Positions 1-8,308 of a stretch of DNA of 64,000 nucleotides are shown here, piece after piece. The stretch's first letter is position 1; each line of letters begins with the position of its first letter. The notes beneath the pieces are model-generated. The model searched no databases. It had not been told where the DNA came from and saw only the letters and a list, made by a program, of their open reading frames with translations. The position numbers and the translations under genes are program-made. The stretch is from Sediminibacterium sp. (GTDB lineage: Bacteria > Bacteroidota > Bacteroidia > Chitinophagales > Chitinophagaceae), in NCBI GenBank assembly GCA_030726065.1, contig JANREK010000038.1, forward strand, positions 1 through 64,000, given 5' to 3'.

Positions 1-929
1 CCCACCACTTCATGACCATGAAAAGTCCACCCAAAGCCTTTCTCAAATTTTTTTGTTCTTGGTTTTGCGATATCATGCAATACAGCTGCCCATCTTAACC
101 AGATGTCATTTGAATTGGCCGCTACATTATCTAACACTTGTAGGGTATGAGAAAAATTATCTTTATGCCCAATCCCATCCAATGTTTCGGCGCCTTCCAA
201 TTGCAAAAATTGCGGAAAAATAAATTGCAATAATCCTGCTTCTTTTAATAAGTACCAACCCTTGGATGGCACTGGTGTGTTCATAATTTTTTGTAGCTCA
301 TCCGTAATTCTTTCTTGCGAAACTATCGTGATACGATCTGCCATTTTTTTAATTGCTGCAAATGTTTCCTCCGTGATCGTAAAATTTAATTGCGTAGCAA
401 ATCGAATCGCACGCATCATACGAAGCGGATCATCATCAAAAGTTTGTTCTGGTGCTAAAGGCGTTTTAATAATTTTTTGTGCGATATGTAACATACCCTC
501 AAATGGATCCACTAAGTTGCCAAAATTCGCATCACTGATATCAATAGCCAAAGCATTGATTGTAAAATCTCTTCTATTTTGATCATCTTCAATAGTGCCC
601 ACAGTCACACTTGGCTTGCGACTATCCCTGGAATAACTTTCCTTACGTGCACCTACAAATTCAACTTCCACCTCCGGAAATTTAATTTGTGCGGTACCAA
701 ATGTTTTAAAAAGTGCCACTGGAGGCTTTGGATTAAATTGTTTGGCAACTTCATTCGCCAATTGCATGCCATCACCCAAACAAACAATATCAATATCCTT
801 GGTGGGGCGATCTAAAATTTTATCACGCACAAATCCACCCACCGCAAATGCTTGCGTATTTAGGGTTGCTGCAGCTTTTGCAACCACCTTAAAAAGGGCT
901 ATTTCTTTATCAGTAAAATGGATGGCCAT
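1..929 (-). CDS. CCA tRNA nucleotidyltransferase / poly(A) polymerase family protein with HD domain (3' end truncated by window edge)
   Basis: Manual reverse translation from the ATG at 929: MAIHFTDKEIALFKVV...AFAVGGFVRDKILDRPTKDIDIVCLGDG...RRDFTINALAI...DPLRMMRAIRFA...WLRWAAVLHDIAKP. NTP-transferase GG/DxD and HD motifs. Not in the ORF track because it runs off the window. Confidence 0.9.
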   Translation of the reverse strand, partial: MAIHFTDKEIALFKVVAKAAATLNTQAFAVGGFVRDKILDRPTKDIDIVCLGDGMQLANEVAKQFNPKPPVALFKTFGTAQIKFPEVEVEFVGARKESYSRDSRKPSVTVGTIEDDQNRRDFTINALAIDISDANFGNLVDPFEGMLHIAQKIIKTPLAPEQTFDDDPLRMMRAIRFATQLNFTITEETFAAIKKMADRITIVSQERITDELQKIMNTPVPSKGWYLLKEAGLLQFIFPQFLQLEGAETLDGIGHKDNFSHTLQVLDNVAANSNDIWLRWAAVLHDIAKPRTKKFEKGFGWTFHGHEVV

Positions 930-942
930 CGATGCAAAAGTA

Positions 943-1947
943 CTAATGTTGTTCCATTTGTAACAAAGGAGCTATTAATTGGTCCATTTTTATTGTTTTG
1001 GCGCAATCAAAGTGTTTTAAGGGACATTGCTTTTTACCATGAATACCACAAGGACGGCAAGCAAGTGCCTCATTGGTTTGCACAATGAATGAATTGTGCG
1101 ACAAAGGTCCAAACCCAAAATTGGGTAAAGTAGAACAATAAACTGCTACTGCAGGTGCGTTCACCGCAGATGCAAAATGCATGGGTGCTGAATCGTTCAC
1201 ATAATTGAGTACCGCTTTTTTTTGCAAAGCTGCTGAAGCTAAAAAACTTAATCGTCCTGCTAAATTCACTACCGACTTGCGATTTATTTTTTGTAAAATT
1301 TGGTCACACAACAATTTATCACCTGGCCCACCGATTAAATAAATTGGGCCCTTAAACGGGAGTTCATTAATCAAGTCCACCCATTTTTCTATTGAAAATT
1401 GTTTTGTAAACCAAACCGATGCTGGCGCGATACATAAATAAGGAGCTTGTTGGTAATTTATCACCGCTAATTCATCCGAAGCGGTAGGATATAATTTAGG
1501 CATCGCCACTTTCGTCACGAACAAGGAAATTAATAACTGATGATTCCGATCAATTTCATGTTGCCCCTTTTCCGAAAACTGATGCACCACCGCATGTGTA
1601 AATAAAAAAGAAAATGGATTTTTATCAAAGCCTATTTTAATTTTTGCTTTTGAAAATGCTGTCCATGCCCCAGTGGCTGCGAATCTTTGCGCATTCAACA
1701 CCACATCGTATTGACTGGATCTAATTGTAAAAAGAAGCCCCACCCAATTTTGGTATTTGTTATTTTTCTTATCCCAAACAAGCACTTGATTTAAAAAGGG
1801 GTGGGATTCAAACAAGGATTCATTGCCTTTTCTAACCAAAATGTCAATCCTTACTTCCGGTAATTGTAGATGCAAGTTTTCTATCAACGATGTTGCTAAT
1901 ACAACATCACCAATAAAAGCAGTTTGAATCACCAATATTTTTTTCAT
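943..1947 (-). CDS. Glycosyltransferase family 9 (LPS heptosyltransferase-like)
   Basis: MKKILVIQTAFIGDVVLATSLIENLHLQLPEVRIDILVRKGNESLF; C-terminal NDSAPMHFASAVNAPAVAVYCST typical of GT9. Confidence 0.88.
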   Translation of the reverse strand: MKKILVIQTAFIGDVVLATSLIENLHLQLPEVRIDILVRKGNESLFESHPFLNQVLVWDKKNNKYQNWVGLLFTIRSSQYDVVLNAQRFAATGAWTAFSKAKIKIGFDKNPFSFLFTHAVVHQFSEKGQHEIDRNHQLLISLFVTKVAMPKLYPTASDELAVINYQQAPYLCIAPASVWFTKQFSIEKWVDLINELPFKGPIYLIGGPGDKLLCDQILQKINRKSVVNLAGRLSFLASAALQKKAVLNYVNDSAPMHFASAVNAPAVAVYCSTLPNFGFGPLSHNSFIVQTNEALACRPCGIHGKKQCPLKHFDCAKTIKMDQLIAPLLQMEQH

Positions 1948-1986
1948 GAAGTGAATTTAATTAAATAATCATATTCTAGCATACCA

Positions 1987-2559
1987 CTATGCACGAATAA
2001 TAACAAGATTACCTTCGATATCCCATTTTACAATCGCAGAGGGTTGTTTAATTTCATTGTCATCCTGCTTGTATTTCACTACATAATCAACCCCTTCAAT
2101 AATTTCTAATGAAATGTCATTAAAACACATGGGTGTTGGATAACCGGATATATTAGCGGAAGTACTTACAATGGGTTTTCCAAATTGTTTAATTAAAGTT
2201 TTACAAAAAGGATCCTTGCAAATACGAATCGCCACAGAACCATCCTCCCCTATTAAATTGGGTGCTAAATTTTTCGCCCTAGGATAAATCACGGTCGTTG
2301 GTTTGTGAATGCCTTTTATATAATCAAAAATTTGAAATGAATGATCTTCCACATAATTCAAAAGTTCCGCTTCATCTTCCAATAAAACAATCATTGCTTT
2401 ACTTTCAATCCGATTTTTTAAGGTAAAAATTTTACTAATTGCTGCTTCATTTGTGGCATCGCAACCAATCCCCCAAACCGTATCCGTTGGATATAATAGT
2501 ATGCCCCCATTTTCAAGGATGGACAAGCAAGCTTTAATATCAGCATGGTTTTGAAACAT
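1987..2559 (-). CDS. L-threonylcarbamoyladenylate synthase (Sua5/YciO/YrdC family)
   Basis: GGILLYPTDTVWGIGCDATNEAAISKIFTLKNR...PIVSTSANISGYPTP. Confidence 0.92.
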   Translation of the reverse strand: MFQNHADIKACLSILENGGILLYPTDTVWGIGCDATNEAAISKIFTLKNRIESKAMIVLLEDEAELLNYVEDHSFQIFDYIKGIHKPTTVIYPRAKNLAPNLIGEDGSVAIRICKDPFCKTLIKQFGKPIVSTSANISGYPTPMCFNDISLEIIEGVDYVVKYKQDDNEIKQPSAIVKWDIEGNLVIIRA

Positions 2560-2664
2560 GCTGCAATTTAGACAATCTCAATAATAAATAGTTATTCTTT
2601 AATGTGTAAAACAAACTTATTAAAATAGATGACTAGCATGTATTTTTGTTAAAATTTGAAAATC

Positions 2665-3477
2665 ATGGAAATCAAAGACACCATTAATGAAGTTTGGAAT
2701 GATCGTAGTTTATTAAAACAAGAAGCATATAGTAATGCAATAAAATTAGTGATTGAAGAAGTGGATAAGGGCCGCTTAAGAGTAGCAGAGCCGCAAGGTG
2801 ATACATGGGTGGTGAATGAATGGGTAAAACAAGCAATTCTCATTTATTTCGCGATACAACCCATGCAAACTTGGGAAATTGCCCCATTCGAGTTTCATGA
2901 TAAAATGTTACTTAAATCAAATTATGCAGCATTAGGTGTTAGAGCTGTGCCACATGCAGTAGCAAGATATGGTGCCTATTTGGCTAAAAATGTTGTTTTA
3001 ATGCCTAGCTATGTGAATATTGGCGCCTTTGTAGATGAAGGAACCATGGTAGATACTTGGGCAACTGTTGGAAGTTGTGCGCAAATTGGTAAAGGCGTGC
3101 ATTTAAGTGGTGGTGTAGGTATTGGAGGGGTATTAGAGCCTTTGCAAGCAAGTCCTGTTATTATTGAAGATGGCTGTTTTATAGGTAGTAGATGTATCGT
3201 AGTTGAAGGCGTTCATTTAGAAAAAGAAGTAGTGTTGGGTGCGAATGTAGTATTAACCCAAAGCACTAAAATTATTGATGTTAGTGGGGCAAACCCCATT
3301 GAATATAAGGGTCGTGTTCCAGCAAGGAGCGTGGTCATTCCAGGATCCTATCGCAAAACATTCCCAGCAGGTGATTACCAAGTAAGCTGTGCCTTAATCA
3401 TTGGTCAAAGAAAGCCAAGTACGGATTTAAAAACAAGCTTGAATGACGCACTGCGTGATTTTAATGTAGCAGTTTAG
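2665..3477 (+). CDS. dapD: 2,3,4,5-tetrahydropyridine-2,6-dicarboxylate N-succinyltransferase
   Basis: Hexapeptide-repeat protein with MPSYVNIGAFVDEGTMVDTWATVGSCAQIGKGVHLSGGVGIGGVLEPLQASPVIIEDGCFIGSR. The ATG at 2665 is preferred over the TTG at 2656. Confidence 0.95.
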   Translation: MEIKDTINEVWNDRSLLKQEAYSNAIKLVIEEVDKGRLRVAEPQGDTWVVNEWVKQAILIYFAIQPMQTWEIAPFEFHDKMLLKSNYAALGVRAVPHAVARYGAYLAKNVVLMPSYVNIGAFVDEGTMVDTWATVGSCAQIGKGVHLSGGVGIGGVLEPLQASPVIIEDGCFIGSRCIVVEGVHLEKEVVLGANVVLTQSTKIIDVSGANPIEYKGRVPARSVVIPGSYRKTFPAGDYQVSCALIIGQRKPSTDLKTSLNDALRDFNVAV

Positions 3478-3788
3478 GGGAGGCGGTTTTTTAAAAAAAA
3501 TTGGGGGCGACCAGAACGAATCCCGACCACCCCGATTATACTTCCCCCAAAGGATAAAAAACTTAAATATACAATATTTTATTAATATATAAATTAAGCT
3601 GATTAATTATAATTCAAATATGAATGATATAATTAAAAAATTGCTACTATTTATATAACTTAATGATGAAATTTTTATTATATTACTATATAATTATTCA
3701 TCAACATTATACAAATTAATAAAATATATAATTTATTAATTTTGATTAGAAATTAACTTATATAAGCATTTTTTATTATTTTCATCAG

Positions 3789-5243
3789 ATGAAATTTGCG
3801 ATGTTACTCCACCTTTTCTTACTCGTCTTTAGTGGGAATCTAGCCTTTGGTCAAAAGCTGACAACTAAAAGCAGTATAAATGAAACTGAAAGCGCGTTGT
3901 TAGACATCCTTTCTAAGGATACCGTTAACCCCCTTCAAATTAAATTAGATGGGGAGGTTTTCAAATTTGGTATCAACCCTTTCACAAATTCTACCATTTC
4001 ATTATTAAAAAACAAAAAGGAAATTTATATCCAACCCCTTGGCACAGGCAAGTTATATCAGGTTAAAAAGGAAGAAAAAGGGAAATATCACTTGGAAAGA
4101 ATCGATTCTACCTATTTTAATGGCGCCAACTTTAACGCGATCAATTTTTTTATGAACGATACCTTATTCCAATTTGGCGGTGACGGCTATTGGCATATTA
4201 GAGGCTATCTTACTTATTTTAGTTATAAAACACACGAATGGGAGTTATATAATGCCAACAGGTTAGTCATTGCTTTTGAAGATGTAAACAATAACCTTGT
4301 CTACAATATAAATCAAAATAAAAGGAACCTTTATCTCTCAAATTCCTTTTCGCAAGTTGATTTTCCCGCCTCTTTAAATGTGGAGAGCATTGATAGTGTT
4401 TACCAATATAATACACAAAGTCGTATATGGACAACGCTTGGTAAAACTAACCCGCTATTAAAAGAAATCATTGAAACTAAAGGTGCACTTCATTATCAAA
4501 TGAACGAATATAGTATTATTCAAAATAAATTGGAATTGATTTGGGCTAACTTTGAAAATAATACTTTTGGGAAATTCAAGGAACGGGCTAATAGTGAATT
4601 TAAAGAAAACTGGCTTAGTATTTATTTAAACAATACCAAATACAATAGCTTACAGTTCTTTTTAGGTAACACATTTTATCTTATAAAAATTAATGAAGAA
4701 AATAAATTAACCTATTCCTCCTTTATAATTTCAAAGGAGTCTTTTAATTTAAGTAATCAGCAGCCCATCTATATTCCTACAAATAAATTTGTACAATTAA
4801 TTTCACATCATATTATTGACATCACCTTATATATTATTTTAGGATCAATAAGCATTACCATTGTTATATTTTGGTTAAAAAGAAGAAGTACAAAAAAAGA
4901 ATTGAATAAAGAAGTATCTCATATTTTAAACAACCATTTTTTCGAATCTTTAACGGTAATTGAGAAAGAATTAATTGAAGCATTATACGAATATCAATTG
5001 AAAGGAGGATTTGTTTCAACCAAACTAATAAATAAAATTATTGGGGTTCAAAACAAGGATGTGATGACCCAAAATAAAAATAGAAGTGACTACTTCTTAA
5101 AAATAAATCAAAAATTCAAATTTGCCACCCATAAAGAATTGTCTTTAATCATCAAAACAAGGGATGGCTTAGACAAACGGCAATTTAATTATGGTTTACA
5201 GGAGGCTTATATTAGCGAATTGACTTTTTTGAAAAAGAAATAA
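3789..5243 (+). CDS. Hypothetical membrane protein: signal peptide, extracytoplasmic beta-rich domain, single TM, cytoplasmic wHTH-like tail
   Basis: MKFAMLLHLFLLVFSGNLAFGQ signal; TM DITLYIILGSISITIVIFWLKRR; charged tail LIEALYEYQLKGGFVSTKLINKIIGVQNKDVMTQNKNRSDYFLKIN. Confidence 0.7.
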   Translation: MKFAMLLHLFLLVFSGNLAFGQKLTTKSSINETESALLDILSKDTVNPLQIKLDGEVFKFGINPFTNSTISLLKNKKEIYIQPLGTGKLYQVKKEEKGKYHLERIDSTYFNGANFNAINFFMNDTLFQFGGDGYWHIRGYLTYFSYKTHEWELYNANRLVIAFEDVNNNLVYNINQNKRNLYLSNSFSQVDFPASLNVESIDSVYQYNTQSRIWTTLGKTNPLLKEIIETKGALHYQMNEYSIIQNKLELIWANFENNTFGKFKERANSEFKENWLSIYLNNTKYNSLQFFLGNTFYLIKINEENKLTYSSFIISKESFNLSNQQPIYIPTNKFVQLISHHIIDITLYIILGSISITIVIFWLKRRSTKKELNKEVSHILNNHFFESLTVIEKELIEALYEYQLKGGFVSTKLINKIIGVQNKDVMTQNKNRSDYFLKINQKFKFATHKELSLIIKTRDGLDKRQFNYGLQEAYISELTFLKKK

Positions 5244-5279
5244 GTATTGCTTTAAATATCTTGTCGTATTGAACTATAG

Positions 5280-6263
5280 CTATACCACCAATAAACTGCA
5301 ACCTCGGCGGTCACTGGCATCCACTCTTCCTAATACTTGAAAGCTACCGTCCTCATTGATCTCACCCAAATCCTGCGTAGCTATAAATGAGCAACTGTAT
5401 AAATTGGCTAAGTCAATAATATGTAATACTCCCCTTCCAATACTTTTTAACAATGTTGGATCATCTTCATCACTCACCAATACTTTCATCCAAGGAGGAC
5501 AAATAAAAATCCCATCTCCTTTAGAATAGGCTTGACTTAATAATTCAGTCATTCCGTATTCTGAATGTATTTTTTGCGTGCCTAATTGAGTCGCTAATAA
5601 AGTGTGTAGTTCCATTTTTGTCAGCTCTTGTTTTCGCCCTTTCATACCGCCAGTTTCAACAACGATCGTATTATTTAATTGCTGCGGGAAAACAGCGCTA
5701 AAATCAATCAATGCAAAACTGACACCTATCAACCAAACTTTTTGTTTTTGATTTTCTAATTTTTTTAAAACTTTGTCTAAGGAAGTAAAATCGTCCAAAT
5801 AAAAATCACTATCCGGATGATTCGATTTTTTAATTAGCTCATTCACCATGTATACCAAGGAGGAATGGTTACGTTCTAAGTAGGAAGGCAGCAAACCTAT
5901 TACACAATAGTCTGCGGGTGCTCCGTAAAATAATTGAAAACATTTCAAAAAACTTGCTTCATAAATAGCCGTATTATTTACCCAATGTTTACTGACCACA
6001 TCCTGTGTGGTGCCACTACTTTCAAATAAGGTGGTGGGTTGATCTCCTACAAAAACGTCATAGGTCTTAAAAAAGGAAATGGGTAAAAAAGGAATCTGGT
6101 TAACCTCATTCGTTAAATGTTCCTGATGTTTCATTAATTGAACCCACTTTTGATACACCGGATTGTGCTGCACCTGCCATTGAAATACTTTTTTACAGGT
6201 GGGTAAAAACTCTTCATTGGATAAGCTCCATAAGCTTTCAATATCAATAGGTGGCTGAATCAA
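5280..6263 (-). CDS. LuxE/PaaK-like acyl-protein synthetase family protein
   Basis: LFESSGTTQDVVSKHWV, HSEYGMTELLSQAYSKGDGIFICPPWMKVLV, GRGVLHIIDLANLYSCSFIATQDLGEI. ORF track starts at 6377, but a TTG at 6263 lies 20 nt after a TATTTTTG -7 element (6291-6284, minus strand). Confidence 0.75.
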   Translation of the reverse strand: MIQPPIDIESLWSLSNEEFLPTCKKVFQWQVQHNPVYQKWVQLMKHQEHLTNEVNQIPFLPISFFKTYDVFVGDQPTTLFESSGTTQDVVSKHWVNNTAIYEASFLKCFQLFYGAPADYCVIGLLPSYLERNHSSLVYMVNELIKKSNHPDSDFYLDDFTSLDKVLKKLENQKQKVWLIGVSFALIDFSAVFPQQLNNTIVVETGGMKGRKQELTKMELHTLLATQLGTQKIHSEYGMTELLSQAYSKGDGIFICPPWMKVLVSDEDDPTLLKSIGRGVLHIIDLANLYSCSFIATQDLGEINEDGSFQVLGRVDASDRRGCSLLVV

Positions 6264-6283
6264 AATGATTAATTTGGTCGAGA

Positions 6284-6291
6284 CAAAAATA
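6284..6291 (-). promoter_or_regulatory. Bacteroidota-type -7 element TATTTTTG upstream of LuxE-like gene
   Basis: Matches TAnnTTTG. It lies inside the longer ORF-track call, arguing for the shorter start. Confidence 0.4.
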
Positions 6292-6382
6292 GAATAATAA
6301 AGCCATAAAATTGCGCTTGACTGCCTGTGAAAGGATATCGTAATTAGTAGTATATTGCAAGGGTAAATTTTAAACATTTTTT

Positions 6383-7510
6383 ATGGCAAAAGCAACATCA
6401 AAAAAAGGTAATACCCCAGCTAAAAAGGAATTAATCAATGCAACCTCCTATGCCTTCTTAAAGACCTATATCAATAATGCCTCCCCTGTTGGTTTTGAAA
6501 CAAGTGGACAAAAGTTATGGTTGGATTATATTAAACAGTATGTTGACACAACATTTACAGATGCTTATGGCACAGCAGTGGGTGTCATTAATCCGGAAGC
6601 CCCTTTTAAAGTGGTGATAGAAGCCCATGCGGATGAAATAAGCTGGTTTGTCAACTATATCAACGATCAAGGTTTGATCCATTTAAAAAGAAACGGCGGC
6701 GTGGATCACCAAATTGCTCCTTCCATGCGTGTTTGGATTCATGGAAAAAAAGGTCCCGTAAAAGCTGTATTTGGATGGCCAGCTATACATACCAGATTAA
6801 GTAATCCTGAACAAAAGGAACCACAACCAAAAGTGGATAATTTAACACTGGATTGTGGTGCAAGATCTAAAAAAGAAGTTGAAGCGCTAGGCATACATAT
6901 TGGATCGGTGGTGACCTATGAAGAAGGCTTTGATGAGTTAGCAAACAACTTTATCATTGGACGTGCATTTGATAATCGCGTTGGTGGTTTTATGATTGCT
7001 GAAGTTGCACGTATTTTAAAAGAGAATAAAAAGAAACTTCCATTTGGTTTATACATAGTAAATGCTGTGCAAGAAGAAATTGGTTTACGTGGCGCTGAAA
7101 TGATAGCACGTCGTATCAAACCGAATATTGCCATTATTACCGATGTGACACACGATACGCATACACCTATGATTAATAAAGCCATTGAAGGTGATATTCA
7201 ATGTGGCAAAGGACCATCACTTGCTTACGCCCCTGCCATTCACAACAAATTATTAGCGATTGTTGAAAATATAGCCATTGCGAAAAAAATACCCGTGCAG
7301 TTTAGAACATTAAGTAGAAGCACCGGAACTGATACGGATAGCTTTGCATATGCAAATGATGGTTGTCCTTCTGTATTAATATCCTTACCATTAAGATATA
7401 TGCATACGACTGTTGAAATGATTCATAAGAAAGATATCGTGGATACAATTCAATTGATGTATGAAACATTATTAACATTGACCCCGAAGACAAACCTAAG
7501 TTACCTATAA
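6383..7510 (+). CDS. M42 family metallopeptidase
   Basis: VVIEAHADEISWFVNYI, GRAFDNRVGGFMIAEVAR, NAVQEEIGLRGAEMIAR, TGTDTDSFAYANDGCPSVLISLPLRYMHTTVEMI. Confidence 0.92.
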   Translation: MAKATSKKGNTPAKKELINATSYAFLKTYINNASPVGFETSGQKLWLDYIKQYVDTTFTDAYGTAVGVINPEAPFKVVIEAHADEISWFVNYINDQGLIHLKRNGGVDHQIAPSMRVWIHGKKGPVKAVFGWPAIHTRLSNPEQKEPQPKVDNLTLDCGARSKKEVEALGIHIGSVVTYEEGFDELANNFIIGRAFDNRVGGFMIAEVARILKENKKKLPFGLYIVNAVQEEIGLRGAEMIARRIKPNIAIITDVTHDTHTPMINKAIEGDIQCGKGPSLAYAPAIHNKLLAIVENIAIAKKIPVQFRTLSRSTGTDTDSFAYANDGCPSVLISLPLRYMHTTVEMIHKKDIVDTIQLMYETLLTLTPKTNLSYL

Positions 7511-8295
7511 TGGCCAGCACCTCCATTAAAATTGCTATCATCGATATGTATGATGATACCAGTAATTTGGGGATGACTTGTATTATAGATATTTTAAACA
7601 ATTGGAGTAAACATAGGAGTATTCAAATGGAATACCAAATATTTTCACTCCGAGATAAAGGTGAAATTCCCGATCACAGTTTTGATATTTACCTATCCTC
7701 AGGTGGGCCTGGCTCCCCAATCGATTCCGCTGGAAGCACCTGGGACAATTTATATGTAAATTGGTTACAACACATGCTTTTAATTAAAAAGCCGGTACTA
7801 CTTATTTGTCATAGTTTTCAAATTGCTTGTCGTCATTTTAATTTTGGAAATGTCTGTTTACGAAAATCAACACAAATTGGCGTGTTGCCTGTACATCCAT
7901 TAGTGGACGATCCTATTTTTGCAAATTTGAATGACCCACTCTATACTTTAGAAAGTAGACTTTATCAAATCATTGAACCCAATGATGAAAATATAAATGC
8001 CTTAGGCGCAAAAATTATTGCGCTTGAAAAACACCGTCCATATGTCCCTTTGGAAAGGGCAATTATGGCAATAAAATTTAGTGATAAAATGTATGGTGTG
8101 CAATTTCATCCGGAAGGAGAACAAAATGTTTTGCTTGGTTTTTTTAATGAAGAAAAAATGAAAAGAAATATTATTGATAAATTTGGAGAACAAAAATGGG
8201 AGGTAATCATTAACAATTTGAACGATATTAAAAAATTACCAAAAACACATGCTCATTTTATTCCAAACTTTCTGAACCTCGCTGTTGGAAATTAA
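7510..8295 (+). CDS. Type 1 (class I) glutamine amidotransferase-like protein
   Basis: PVLLICHSFQIACRHF (nucleophile elbow) and MYGVQFHPEGEQNV (His-x-Glu). Start overlaps the M42 stop (TAATG). Confidence 0.82.
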   Translation: MASTSIKIAIIDMYDDTSNLGMTCIIDILNNWSKHRSIQMEYQIFSLRDKGEIPDHSFDIYLSSGGPGSPIDSAGSTWDNLYVNWLQHMLLIKKPVLLICHSFQIACRHFNFGNVCLRKSTQIGVLPVHPLVDDPIFANLNDPLYTLESRLYQIIEPNDENINALGAKIIALEKHRPYVPLERAIMAIKFSDKMYGVQFHPEGEQNVLLGFFNEEKMKRNIIDKFGEQKWEVIINNLNDIKKLPKTHAHFIPNFLNLAVGN

Positions 8296-8308
8296 TAAAA
8301 CTCAAAGC

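Noticed and set aside
262-963. Plus-strand ORFs 262-582, 579-815 and 742-963
   Set aside because: Antisense to the CCA-adding enzyme reading frame on the minus strand, which has clear motifs; the plus-strand translations look like low-complexity shadow ORFs.
3508-3540. Sequence resembling a tRNA 3' end (GAACGAATCCCGACCACCCCGA)
   Set aside because: T-loop lacks TTC, no 5' half, and no CCA-proximal acceptor pairing; cannot support a tRNA or attachment-site call.
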